A DNA stretch of 6,546 nt from Caldora sp. SIO3E6 (GTDB taxonomy: Bacteria; Cyanobacteriota; Cyanobacteriia; Cyanobacteriales; Coleofasciculaceae), in the NCBI GenBank assembly GCA_010672185.1, contig JAAHHL010000406.1, positions 1 through 6,546 on the forward strand, written 5' to 3'. The notes beneath the pieces are model-generated. The model saw only the letters and a list, made by a program, of their open reading frames with translations. It was not told where the DNA came from and did no database searches. The position numbers were made by a program, and so were the translations under genes. Shown here piece after piece: positions 1 through 5,081 of this stretch. Position 1 is the stretch's first letter, and every line of letters begins with the position of its first letter.

Positions 1-1
1 C

Positions 2-460
2 TGCAAAGCTTTCGTAAAACGCATTGAAGACTACAGCGGACTTAAACTAGCCACCGGCTCACGCTCTTGCATGACAGCTCTAGACCACTTTAAAGTTAAG
101 AATGTTGGTGTTATTACTCCCTACCAACCGATCGCTGATGAAAATGTGAGAAAATTCTTCTCAGACATTGGGATGAATATAGTTAAGCTCAGAGGTTTGA
201 AGTGTCCAACGGCTGTCGCGATCGCGGAAGTACCGGAAGAGGTGTTGCGTAATACCCTACTGGAAATGAATGATGATTCAATTGAGGCATTTGTTCAAGT
301 AGGAACTAACCTCAGTATGGTTCGCCTTGCCGATGAAGCTGAGCGCTGGTTAGGGAAACCGGTGATTGCCATCAACGCAGCTACTTGGTGGTATGCCTTA
401 AGACAAAATGGTATTAACGATAAAGTCTATGGATGTGGTCGTTTATTGCGGGAATTCTAA
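2..460 (+). CDS. Maleate isomerase / arylmalonate decarboxylase-like protein (Asp/Glu racemase superfamily), 5' end missing
   Basis: The frame is open from base 2, so this is the C-terminal 152 residues of a protein whose family is usually about 240-250 long; the ATG at 71 is internal. Recognisable family blocks are VGVITPYQP near residue 35, VGTNLS near 100, and LGKPVIAINAATWWYALR near 116-133, followed by GRLLREF at the C-terminus. The family isomerises maleate to fumarate, decarboxylates arylmalonates or acts on related diacids in the cytoplasm, using up to two active-site cysteines. The first cysteine would lie outside the window. At the expected place of the second, the sequence reads Val100-Gly101-Thr-Asn with no Cys, so the exact reaction is uncertain. 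The stop overlaps the start of the downstream amidohydrolase, implying joint expression. Family assignment is by recalled motif similarity; substrate is not established. Confidence 0.85.
   Translation, partial: CKAFVKRIEDYSGLKLATGSRSCMTALDHFKVKNVGVITPYQPIADENVRKFFSDIGMNIVKLRGLKCPTAVAIAEVPEEVLRNTLLEMNDDSIEAFVQVGTNLSMVRLADEAERWLGKPVIAINAATWWYALRQNGINDKVYGCGRLLREF
218..225. repeat. HIP1 palindrome GCGATCGC
   Basis: One of five exact copies in the window; the others start at 1914, 2438, 2598 and 5050. Overabundance of this octamer is a hallmark of many cyanobacterial genomes. Confidence 0.8.
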
Positions 461-462
461 TG
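449..462 (+). promoter_or_regulatory. Overlapping stop/start (TAATG) with Shine-Dalgarno for the amidohydrolase
   Basis: The stop TAA (458-460) shares its last A with the ATG at 460-462, and CGGGAA at 449-454 sits at a suitable distance. This arrangement typically gives translational coupling, so the two proteins are probably made together in similar amounts. Confidence 0.6.
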
Positions 463-1092
463 GTGAACCAAAGCAATAGGGTGGAAAATATGCCTGTATT
501 TGGTAATGCTATTACTTTTGGGAATTCCCCAGCTTTACTGGTGGTAGATCTGATTGAAGGTTTCGTTGCTCAGGATGCTCCCTTTTATACCCCTGGTATC
601 GAAATTATCTGCCAACGGGTTCAATTACTGATAACTGCCTTTCGCCAGCATCATTTTCCCATTGCTTATACTACTGTCGAATATCAAGAAAATGGTATAG
701 ACGGTGGTATTTTTGTGGAGAAGATTCCCGCATTGCGGCAGTTGGTTAAGGGTTCACGATGGAGTCAATTTACTGAGCAAGTAGCCCCTGATTCCCAGGC
801 AATTGTGGTTTCTAAAAGGTATGCTAGTTCCTTCTTTGGTACCCATTTAGCTGCTTCCCTTACTGCCCGAAGAGTTGACTCGTTGGTGATTGTCGGTGTT
901 TCCACCAGTGGCTGTGTTCGTGCTAGTGCGGTAGATGCGCTGCAATATGGCTATCGAACTATTGTGGTAGAAGATTGTGTGATTGATGTTGACCAAGAGG
1001 CACATCGAGTTAATCTCCGGGACATTCAACGTAAATATGGTGAAGTTTACCATTCAGAGCAGGTGCTGGAAATTATTGAACAGCTGCAATAA
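460..1092 (+). CDS. Isochorismatase-family cysteine amidohydrolase (N-carbamoylsarcosine amidase / maleamate amidohydrolase-like)
   Basis: A 210-residue cysteine hydrolase with the full Asp-Lys-Cys triad of the isochorismatase-like fold: Asp30 in LLVVDLIEGF, Lys119 in VVSKRYASSFFGT and Cys152 in STSGCVRASAVDA. The FFGT block after the Lys and the TSGCVRA block resemble N-carbamoylsarcosine amidase and maleamate amidohydrolase more than isochorismatase itself, which points to hydrolysis of an amide or carbamoyl group releasing ammonia. No signal peptide is seen, so it is probably cytoplasmic. I chose the ATG at 460 because it overlaps the upstream stop (TAATG) and has GGGAA about six bases before it. 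An in-frame ATG at 433 lies inside the upstream gene, and one at 490, preceded by AGGGTGGA, would also be possible and gives 200 residues. Paired with the maleate isomerase-like gene, it may supply that enzyme's substrate; this is inference. Confidence 0.88.
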   Translation: MVNQSNRVENMPVFGNAITFGNSPALLVVDLIEGFVAQDAPFYTPGIEIICQRVQLLITAFRQHHFPIAYTTVEYQENGIDGGIFVEKIPALRQLVKGSRWSQFTEQVAPDSQAIVVSKRYASSFFGTHLAASLTARRVDSLVIVGVSTSGCVRASAVDALQYGYRTIVVEDCVIDVDQEAHRVNLRDIQRKYGEVYHSEQVLEIIEQLQ

Positions 1093-1157
1093 TGAAAAAT
1101 ATTGGTTTTGAATTTTCTACACTTTTAAATTAACTAAGATTGGGGTAAAGCTGAATA

Positions 1158-2075
1158 ATGATCAAAAATGGAATTGCTCGAATCCTGATGGGGGTTCGCG
1201 ATCTGAATGACTCTTTGGCATTTTACCGAGACATTATCAAAATGTCTGTGGTGTCAGATTATCCGGTGGACACTGAAACCCTTGAGCAGCTGTGGAATTT
1301 ACCCCCAGGAACAACCGGTAGAGCAGTTTGCCTGAAAAATGATGAACAGACAACTTTATTAGAACTGATTGAATTTCAACCCCATTCCGACAAATTTATT
1401 CGCTCCGATGCCAACACCAGGGACTACGGTTTATTTACGATCGCTTTTCGGACTAAGGATGTTGATGCAGCTTACCATGATTTCCAGGAAAAAGGTTATA
1501 AGTTTATCTGTCCTCCCATAACCTACACCCCTAATTGGGTACCTGTAACTGTAAAAGAAGCGATTATGGTGGGTCCTAATGAAACTCCCATCGCCCTGAT
1601 TGAGCGCTTATCAGAACCGAAGCCAGTTATTAAAGGAGATTTCGGCATTCTCTTGGATTCGTCTCAGTTGGTTGCCGATATGGAGGAGGTTACCAAGTTT
1701 TATGTAGATATCCTGGGATTTAACAAGATTTTTGATAAGGCATTACCTGATGGGATGCTCGATGATCTCCTCAACTTACCCGCTGGAACCCAATCAAGAA
1801 TGGCATTTATCAATCAGTCGGGAAGTAATAACCCTCCCTTGGAGTTTATCCAATGTTCGGTTAAAGGGGAGTATCTGTCTGATGTCGCCAAGCCACCTAA
1901 TCTAGGATTATTTGCGATCGCGTTTCAAACCGATGACCTTTCAGCGCTGATCGCCAAGTTGCAAAGTCATGATATTAAGGTTATATCTGGTCCTGTTACC
2001 TGTTCTAACAATCAGGAAAAAGTGATCTTAGTAGAAGGACCTAACCAAGTTAATCTACAATTCTTTGAGCAATAG
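1158..2075 (+). CDS. Tandem two-domain VOC (glyoxalase/bleomycin-resistance fold) protein
   Basis: A 305-residue protein built of two VOC domains, about residues 5-150 and 160-305. The internal duplication is visible: NLPPGT at 47-52 matches NLPAGT at 206-211, and GLFTIAF at 91-97 matches GLFAIAF at 250-256, both exactly 159 residues apart. VOC proteins include glyoxalases, extradiol dioxygenases, epimerases and drug- or ligand-binding proteins, usually with a metal bound by His and Glu. Here the first-strand His is replaced (Arg8 in the first half, no His in FGILLD of the second), and only glutamates such as those in LLELIEF, IALIER and PPLEFI remain, so a metal-free or atypical site is likely. 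The length resembles type I extradiol dioxygenases, but the ligands are absent. It follows the amidohydrolase by 65 bases without a clear terminator, so cotranscription is likely. The start ATG has only weak upstream purines (GGGGTAAAG). Specific function unknown. Confidence 0.85.
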   Translation: MIKNGIARILMGVRDLNDSLAFYRDIIKMSVVSDYPVDTETLEQLWNLPPGTTGRAVCLKNDEQTTLLELIEFQPHSDKFIRSDANTRDYGLFTIAFRTKDVDAAYHDFQEKGYKFICPPITYTPNWVPVTVKEAIMVGPNETPIALIERLSEPKPVIKGDFGILLDSSQLVADMEEVTKFYVDILGFNKIFDKALPDGMLDDLLNLPAGTQSRMAFINQSGSNNPPLEFIQCSVKGEYLSDVAKPPNLGLFAIAFQTDDLSALIAKLQSHDIKVISGPVTCSNNQEKVILVEGPNQVNLQFFEQ

Positions 2076-2112
2076 AAATATAGCAATTCTACAACCTGTG
2101 AGATACATCTTT

Positions 2113-2146
2113 ATCCCCCTAAATCCCCCTTGGAAAGGGGGACTTT
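2113..2146. repeat. Interspersed CCCCCT...AGGGGG hairpin repeat
   Basis: The segment contains ATCCCCCTAAATCCCCCTT followed by GGAAAGGGGGACTTT. TCCCCCTT (2124-2131) pairs perfectly with AAGGGGGA (2135-2142) across a three-base loop, and ATCCCCCT occurs twice in direct orientation. From general knowledge, very similar sequences are scattered in many copies through cyanobacterial intergenic regions. It lacks a T-tract directly after the stem on the plus strand, so I treat it as a repeat rather than a proven terminator. Confidence 0.7.
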
Positions 2147-2203
2147 GAGGCTTGGCAGTGTAACTCATTAGTCTGAGAAAAGCTATAGATTAATAAACAA
2201 ATT

Positions 2204-2230
2204 GTGGAACAGGCATCCTGCCTGTTAAAG
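2204..2230. repeat. Interspersed AACAGGCA/TGCCTGTT hairpin repeat
   Basis: AACAGGCA (2208-2215) and TGCCTGTT (2219-2226) form a perfect eight-base inverted repeat with loop TCC. The flanks (TGTGG before, AAAG after) resemble a short palindromic repeat often met between cyanobacterial genes (GGAACAGGCA...TGCCTGTTCC). It lies 38 bases upstream of the next start codon, so in RNA it would be part of the leader. Confidence 0.6.
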
Positions 2231-2250
2231 CACCAGTTGGAAGATTTGTT

Positions 2251-2267
2251 AGGAGATTAAAGCATTG
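2251..2267 (+). promoter_or_regulatory. Shine-Dalgarno fixing a TTG start
   Basis: AGGAG at 2251-2255 lies nine bases before TTG at 2265. An in-frame TAG at 2250-2252 closes the frame just upstream, and the next in-frame ATG is about 80 residues inside the first domain, so TTG is the only sensible start. Confidence 0.75.
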
Positions 2268-3311
2268 ACAAGCAACACGGCATCTGCTGAAACCAGGGGA
2301 GAAATCTGCGGCGTATACGAAATATGTATTGGTACCAATGAACCGGATTTGGCACTCAAATATTGGGAGCAATTTGGCTTTAAGAAAGGAGTGCAAGGGG
2401 AACTCTCCCCAGAGCAAGCCGAGGCACTCTATGGCGTGCGATCGCAACTTGTCGCTATCCGCTTGTATCATCAAGATTCGGATCATGGTTTGATTCGACT
2501 GATGGTTTGGGATCAGCCAACTAACGAAGGACTGGGGATGCGCAAGATGCGGGTAAGAGGCAACCGTTGGGGAGCAATGATGAGTGAGGATGTGTTAGCG
2601 ATCGCTAATCATGCTGAAATTGCTCAAGCCTCTGGACAAGAAATCTATTTCTTACACCCTATGTGGGATGTGATCTATGATACAGGCAAAACCTTTCAAC
2701 CCTTTATAGACCAACCAATCGGGGTTCGAGAAATGATGCTGATTCGTCCCCAATCTCGTCAATTTATCTTTCAACGCTACAACTATCAACTACCAAATTA
2801 CGGCCAGATCAATTCAGATGCTCCCCTACGCGCTAGCCAATTTACCCATGTAGGAATTATTATTCAGGACGATAGCCAAGAAGTAGTACGCTTTTACGAC
2901 GAAGTGCTTGGTCTATTGCGCTTTAATGATGAAGAGTGGGTAAGTACCTATGAGGGAACTAAGACTGGGAGAGACATCTTCCAAATTGGTCCAGGGGAAG
3001 AATACTCTACTATTAACTTCGATGACCCCCGTTCCTCCAAGGAAGATTTACAAAAGGTCCGTTCTGGTAGACTCAAAGTCGTTCGTTACCCTGAAGCACT
3101 TCCGGTAGAAGATGTTCAAGAGTTAGCACGCCCAGGTAGCCTTGGAGTTTCTCTCTATACTTATGTTGTTCGGGATATTGCTGACTACCATCAGCGAGTA
3201 AGCAAAAGCACTGCTCAGAATATTACCTCGGTTTGTGTTAATGAATTCGGCGAGAGTAGCTTTTCCTTTGTTGCTCCAGATGGTTATTTTTGGACTCTGG
3301 TTGAACAATGA
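2265..3311 (+). CDS. Second tandem two-domain VOC-fold protein, TTG start
   Basis: A 348-residue protein with two VOC-like halves: a first from about residue 15 (VYEICIGTNEPDLALKYWEQ) to 150, and a second from about 190 (FTHVGIIIQDDSQEVVRFYDE) to the C-terminal WTLVEQ. The second half keeps a first-strand His195 and the terminal Glu347, two usual VOC metal-ligand positions. In the first half Glu19 stands where the His would be, and no second His is evident at the third strand of the second half (SLGVSLYTYVV). It is longer and not obviously paralogous to the preceding VOC protein. It might be a lyase, isomerase, dioxygenase-like enzyme or a ligand-binding protein; the exact role is unknown. 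No signal peptide is seen. Two HIP1 sites fall inside the gene (2438, 2598), so its base composition fits the host genome. Confidence 0.8.
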   Translation: MTSNTASAETRGEICGVYEICIGTNEPDLALKYWEQFGFKKGVQGELSPEQAEALYGVRSQLVAIRLYHQDSDHGLIRLMVWDQPTNEGLGMRKMRVRGNRWGAMMSEDVLAIANHAEIAQASGQEIYFLHPMWDVIYDTGKTFQPFIDQPIGVREMMLIRPQSRQFIFQRYNYQLPNYGQINSDAPLRASQFTHVGIIIQDDSQEVVRFYDEVLGLLRFNDEEWVSTYEGTKTGRDIFQIGPGEEYSTINFDDPRSSKEDLQKVRSGRLKVVRYPEALPVEDVQELARPGSLGVSLYTYVVRDIADYHQRVSKSTAQNITSVCVNEFGESSFSFVAPDGYFWTLVEQ

Positions 3312-3315
3312 AATA

Positions 3316-3336
3316 GGGTGTAGGGTGTGGGGTGTC
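3316..3336. repeat. Three tandem heptamers GGGTGT(A/G/C)
   Basis: GGGTGTA, GGGTGTG and GGGTGTC follow one another without a break. Heptanucleotide tandem repeats in gaps are known from cyanobacteria as short tandemly repeated repetitive (STRR) sequences. A reverse-complement copy TACACCC lies at 3386-3392 and may be chance. Confidence 0.65.
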
Positions 3337-3365
3337 GAGAAAAGCATGTACGTATCAATGCTAGA

Positions 3366-3384
3366 AAGGGTTTCATCAACCCTT
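3366..3384 (+). other. Small inverted repeat after the VOC gene
   Basis: AAGGGTT (3366-3372) pairs with AACCCTT (3378-3384) across loop TCATC. It is about 55 bases past the stop of the second VOC gene and could mark transcript ends, but there is no T-run after it. Confidence 0.3.
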
Positions 3385-3506
3385 ATACACCCGATTCAAT
3401 CGTTCTTCTGTGAGCATATTTCCTGGATAAAAGAAAAAAATTCTTTTGTTTGATTAAAATCATCACTTTTCTCTGATACCCTTATTGGGTACTTTTAGAA
3501 TTACTT

Positions 3507-3522
3507 AAGGAAAAAGTTGATG
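3507..3522 (+). promoter_or_regulatory. Shine-Dalgarno of the TerB-like gene
   Basis: AAGGA at 3507-3511 is eight bases before ATG at 3520. A TTG directly before it (3517) would also be a legal start, but the ATG has the better spacing. Confidence 0.65.
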
Positions 3523-4005
3523 AGTACCGAGGAAATGCTCACTGTTTCATCTTTTGCCAAAGATGAGTACGGAATTAGTGCTGCTCCAGTAGAAGCTATG
3601 CTCAACTATGGTTATAGCTTGTTAGTTATTGCTGGAGGTGATGGAGAGGTTTCTGAAAAAGAAATGGAGTGGTTAATTAACCACCAAACTAAATTTGGTG
3701 CCCCTGAAGAAGTGGTTGCCAGCTACAAATCTTTTGATTACAAAAACGCTAATCTAGGGGAACTGCTGTCTAAGATTAAGTGTGATGTTGACTCTTGGTC
3801 AGCACCACCCAACTTGATCTATCATGGTATTTACATGTCATCAGCTGATGGTGTTTATGCTGAGGCAGAAAAAGCCAATGTCAGAAAAGCAGCAGAGATA
3901 CTCGAAGTTTCTGGCGAGACTCTTTTGGCTATAGAAAGTTTAGTGGATATGGAAAAAGCTGTTACCAGTATGCGTAAGGCATTGTTCCATATAGACACAA
4001 TATAG
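3520..4005 (+). CDS. TerB-like (tellurite-resistance family) small acidic helical protein
   Basis: A 161-residue soluble protein, starting MSTEEML. Two repeats of the TerB signature are visible: GGDGEVSEKEME around residues 39-50 and SADGVYAEAEKANV around 108-121, each an Asp-Gly turn followed by acidic residues (Asp41, Glu43, Glu46, Glu48; Asp110, Glu115, Glu117) that in the family can bind metal. The rest reads as amphipathic helices. Members of the TerB family occur in tellurite/stress-response systems, but no other ter genes are present, so tellurite resistance itself is not supported. The gene stands alone on the plus strand with its own ribosome binding site, 208 bases after the VOC gene, and converges with the DUF1838 gene. 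Function unknown beyond the fold. Confidence 0.72.
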   Translation: MSTEEMLTVSSFAKDEYGISAAPVEAMLNYGYSLLVIAGGDGEVSEKEMEWLINHQTKFGAPEEVVASYKSFDYKNANLGELLSKIKCDVDSWSAPPNLIYHGIYMSSADGVYAEAEKANVRKAAEILEVSGETLLAIESLVDMEKAVTSMRKALFHIDTI

Positions 4006-4032
4006 GTAATTAGGGCTTGGGAGAATAAGTCA

Positions 4033-4082
4033 TTAGCTATCAGTTTTGAGCTTTCAGCACCTCAGCTGTCAGCTTTCAGCTT
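4033..4082. repeat. Degenerate heptamer array, consensus TCAGCTT, seven units
   Basis: In seven-base phase the units read TTAGCTA, TCAGTTT, TGAGCTT, TCAGCAC, then one extra C, then TCAGCTG, TCAGCTT, TCAGCTT. The units become cleaner toward the right, and the single inserted C is the only break. This fits the STRR class of cyanobacterial repeats. Confidence 0.7.
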
Positions 4083-4131
4083 GAAGATTACCCAGGGATT
4101 TTCCACCAACAATCTTTTATTACCTGGTTAA

Positions 4132-4151
4132 GGGCGTACATCGGTGCGCCC
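4132..4151. repeat. GGGCGTAC/GTGCGCCC hairpin, possible bidirectional terminator
   Basis: GGGCGTAC (4132-4139) pairs with GTGCGCCC (4144-4151) over an ATCG loop with a single T-G wobble. It begins directly after the DUF1838 stop codon on the minus strand. The wording GGGGCGCACCGATGTACGCCC resembles a dispersed cyanobacterial repeat. There is no T-tract on either side, so a terminator role between converging genes is only a possibility. Confidence 0.55.
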
Positions 4152-4952
4152 CTACCGAATTTCTGCTACTGGAAAGACTTCTCCCTTCAAGTACAAGTCA
4201 AAGTGCTTTTTAAAGTAGAGAATACTCGTCATATTAGGTTCATCACACTCATCGGGGGTGAATTCATAGATAGGTAATTTCTCCCTTACCAGCTTGACTA
4301 ACTTGGGATTGAGCTGCTCGAAGGACTCAACCCTGGCTATAGTAGTTTCATACCTCAATTGAGCCGGATGACCATAACCTAACTTCATCCAAGGCATCCA
4401 GGGACAATCTCTTGCCCAGGTAGCTGGTGGTGCTTCGGTTACATCGGGTCTAGAATAACTAGAGGTAAAATACTCAACTCCTTTGAAAGTTGCTCCTGGG
4501 CAATAGTCTTTATATTTGTCATCTCCAGCCAAGGGATGGGGATATTCTAAGGGAATTTCATTAACCTTGGTAATATAGCCCTGGTTTTGCGGGATAACAA
4601 TTTTTCTGGGGCGTACTGAACCTTGTACCATGCGGTTAGTAATATGCACCACTGGTACTGCTTGATTAGCTGATTTTGGCTGCCAGTAGTGCAAAATCTC
4701 TTTAGTATCTGGATCACAAAATAACCCAATTTCCCGGTTAAGTCGATATCCTACTTCCCCATACTCAGGATGAGGCTTGAGGAATACTTTAGTCGCATTC
4801 ATGCCAATGATCGAGAACAATTTCTCTTTGGGCTTACCCGGTTCTTCTATCCACCAAATTTCCCCTTCCCAATTGTAGTAAAGTTGTGAGCCATGATGCT
4901 TTCTGTAAAAGTCTAGGGTGTTGTATTCGTAGTCAGTGGGATAATTGTTCAT
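4152..4952 (-). CDS. DUF1838 family protein
   Basis: A 266-residue protein of unknown function. Blocks that match my memory of DUF1838 are the aromatic YYNWEGEIWWIEEPG segment (25-39), LFSIIGMNATKVF (45-57), LNREIGLFCDPDTKEILHYW (71-90), VPVVHITN (99-106) and a C-terminal region with WMPWMKLGYG, a proline-rich IYEFTP and NMTSILYFKK. It is rich in Trp and Tyr, has no signal peptide or membrane segment, and so appears cytoplasmic. The ATG at 4952 has AAGGGAA six bases upstream. The gene lies 129 bases downstream of the CHAT gene on the same strand, so the two may share a transcript, though the gap is long enough for a separate promoter. No catalytic motif is recognised. Confidence 0.75.
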   Translation of the reverse strand: MNNYPTDYEYNTLDFYRKHHGSQLYYNWEGEIWWIEEPGKPKEKLFSIIGMNATKVFLKPHPEYGEVGYRLNREIGLFCDPDTKEILHYWQPKSANQAVPVVHITNRMVQGSVRPRKIVIPQNQGYITKVNEIPLEYPHPLAGDDKYKDYCPGATFKGVEYFTSSYSRPDVTEAPPATWARDCPWMPWMKLGYGHPAQLRYETTIARVESFEQLNPKLVKLVREKLPIYEFTPDECDEPNMTSILYFKKHFDLYLKGEVFPVAEIR

Positions 4953-5081
4953 TTTAAATTCCCTTTGTGCTCTTTGTGTCTTGGTGGTTCCTTCTCCTTA
5001 TGCCCAACCCATAACAATCAGAAAACGATCGCACCCTCCAAACCTTAACGCGATCGCTTACCCCAAACAACAAACAACAAT
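4953..5081 (-). other. Leader/gap between the CHAT and DUF1838 genes
   Basis: 129 bases. Next to DUF1838 it has a triple near-repeat, read on the plus strand as CTTTGTG (4963), CTTTGTG (4972) and CTTGGTG (4980), 8-9 bases apart. This resembles a short sequence often found before genes in cyanobacteria and other bacteria. One HIP1 site lies at 5050-5057, with a partial copy (CGATCGC) near 5026. No clear terminator or promoter is seen. Confidence 0.4.

Larger units (their letters stand above)
2076..2264 (+). other. Gap between the two VOC genes with two repeat hairpins
   Basis: 189 bases without a supported gene. It holds the CCCCCT/AGGGGG repeat, the AACAGGCA/TGCCTGTT repeat and the ribosome binding site of the next gene. 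A run around 2181-2195 (CTATAGATTAAT) is AT-rich enough for a -10 region, but I see no convincing -35, so I do not call a promoter. Whether the second VOC gene is read through from upstream cannot be decided here. Confidence 0.5.
3312..3519 (+). other. Gap upstream of the TerB-like gene
   Basis: 208 bases with no supported gene. It contains a heptamer array (3316-3336), a seven-base hairpin AAGGGTT/AACCCTT (3366-3384, loop TCATC), an AT-only stem AAAAGAA/TTCTTTT (3429-3447) and a five-base stem TACCC/GGGTA (3477-3491) followed by CTTTT. None is a convincing intrinsic terminator. TAGAAT at 3496-3501 resembles a -10 box, but no matching -35 was found and it lies very close to the start codon. 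Confidence 0.45.
4006..4151. other. Convergent gap with heptamer array and hairpin
   Basis: 146 bases between the stops of two converging genes. It is largely occupied by a degenerate heptamer array and, at its right edge, by a GC-rich hairpin. No gene is supported in it. Confidence 0.5.

Noticed and set aside
433..459. Longer start for the amidohydrolase at 433
   Set aside because: It lies inside the upstream gene and adds residues with no family resemblance; the overlapping ATG at 460 fits better.
71..460. ATG at 71 as the start of the isomerase-like gene
   Set aside because: The frame is open to base 2 and the residues before it continue the family sequence; starting there would remove about 40% of the usual protein length.
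847..1053. Minus-strand open frame inside the amidohydrolase gene
   Set aside because: It is antisense to a well-supported gene and its translation shows no recognisable domain.
1158..2075. Type I extradiol ring-cleavage dioxygenase
   Set aside because: The two-domain size fits, but the two histidines required for iron binding in the C-terminal half are not present.
2190..2486. Minus-strand open frame across the start of the second VOC gene
   Set aside because: It overlaps a coding region and a repeat, has no good ribosome binding site and no family resemblance.
3235..3453. Plus-strand open frame across the end of the second VOC gene and the gap
   Set aside because: It starts inside a supported gene and its tail runs through the heptamer array; no family resemblance.
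3477..3496. TACCC/GGGTA stem followed by CTTTT as an intrinsic terminator
   Set aside because: The stem is only five bases with two A-T pairs, and it sits just before the TerB-like start codon, so it is more likely chance or leader structure.
3520..4005. Part of a tellurite-resistance operon
   Set aside because: No terA, terC, terD or terE-like neighbours are visible, so only the fold assignment is kept.
3316..4082. CRISPR array
   Set aside because: The repeats are seven bases in direct tandem without spacers, so they are not CRISPR repeats.
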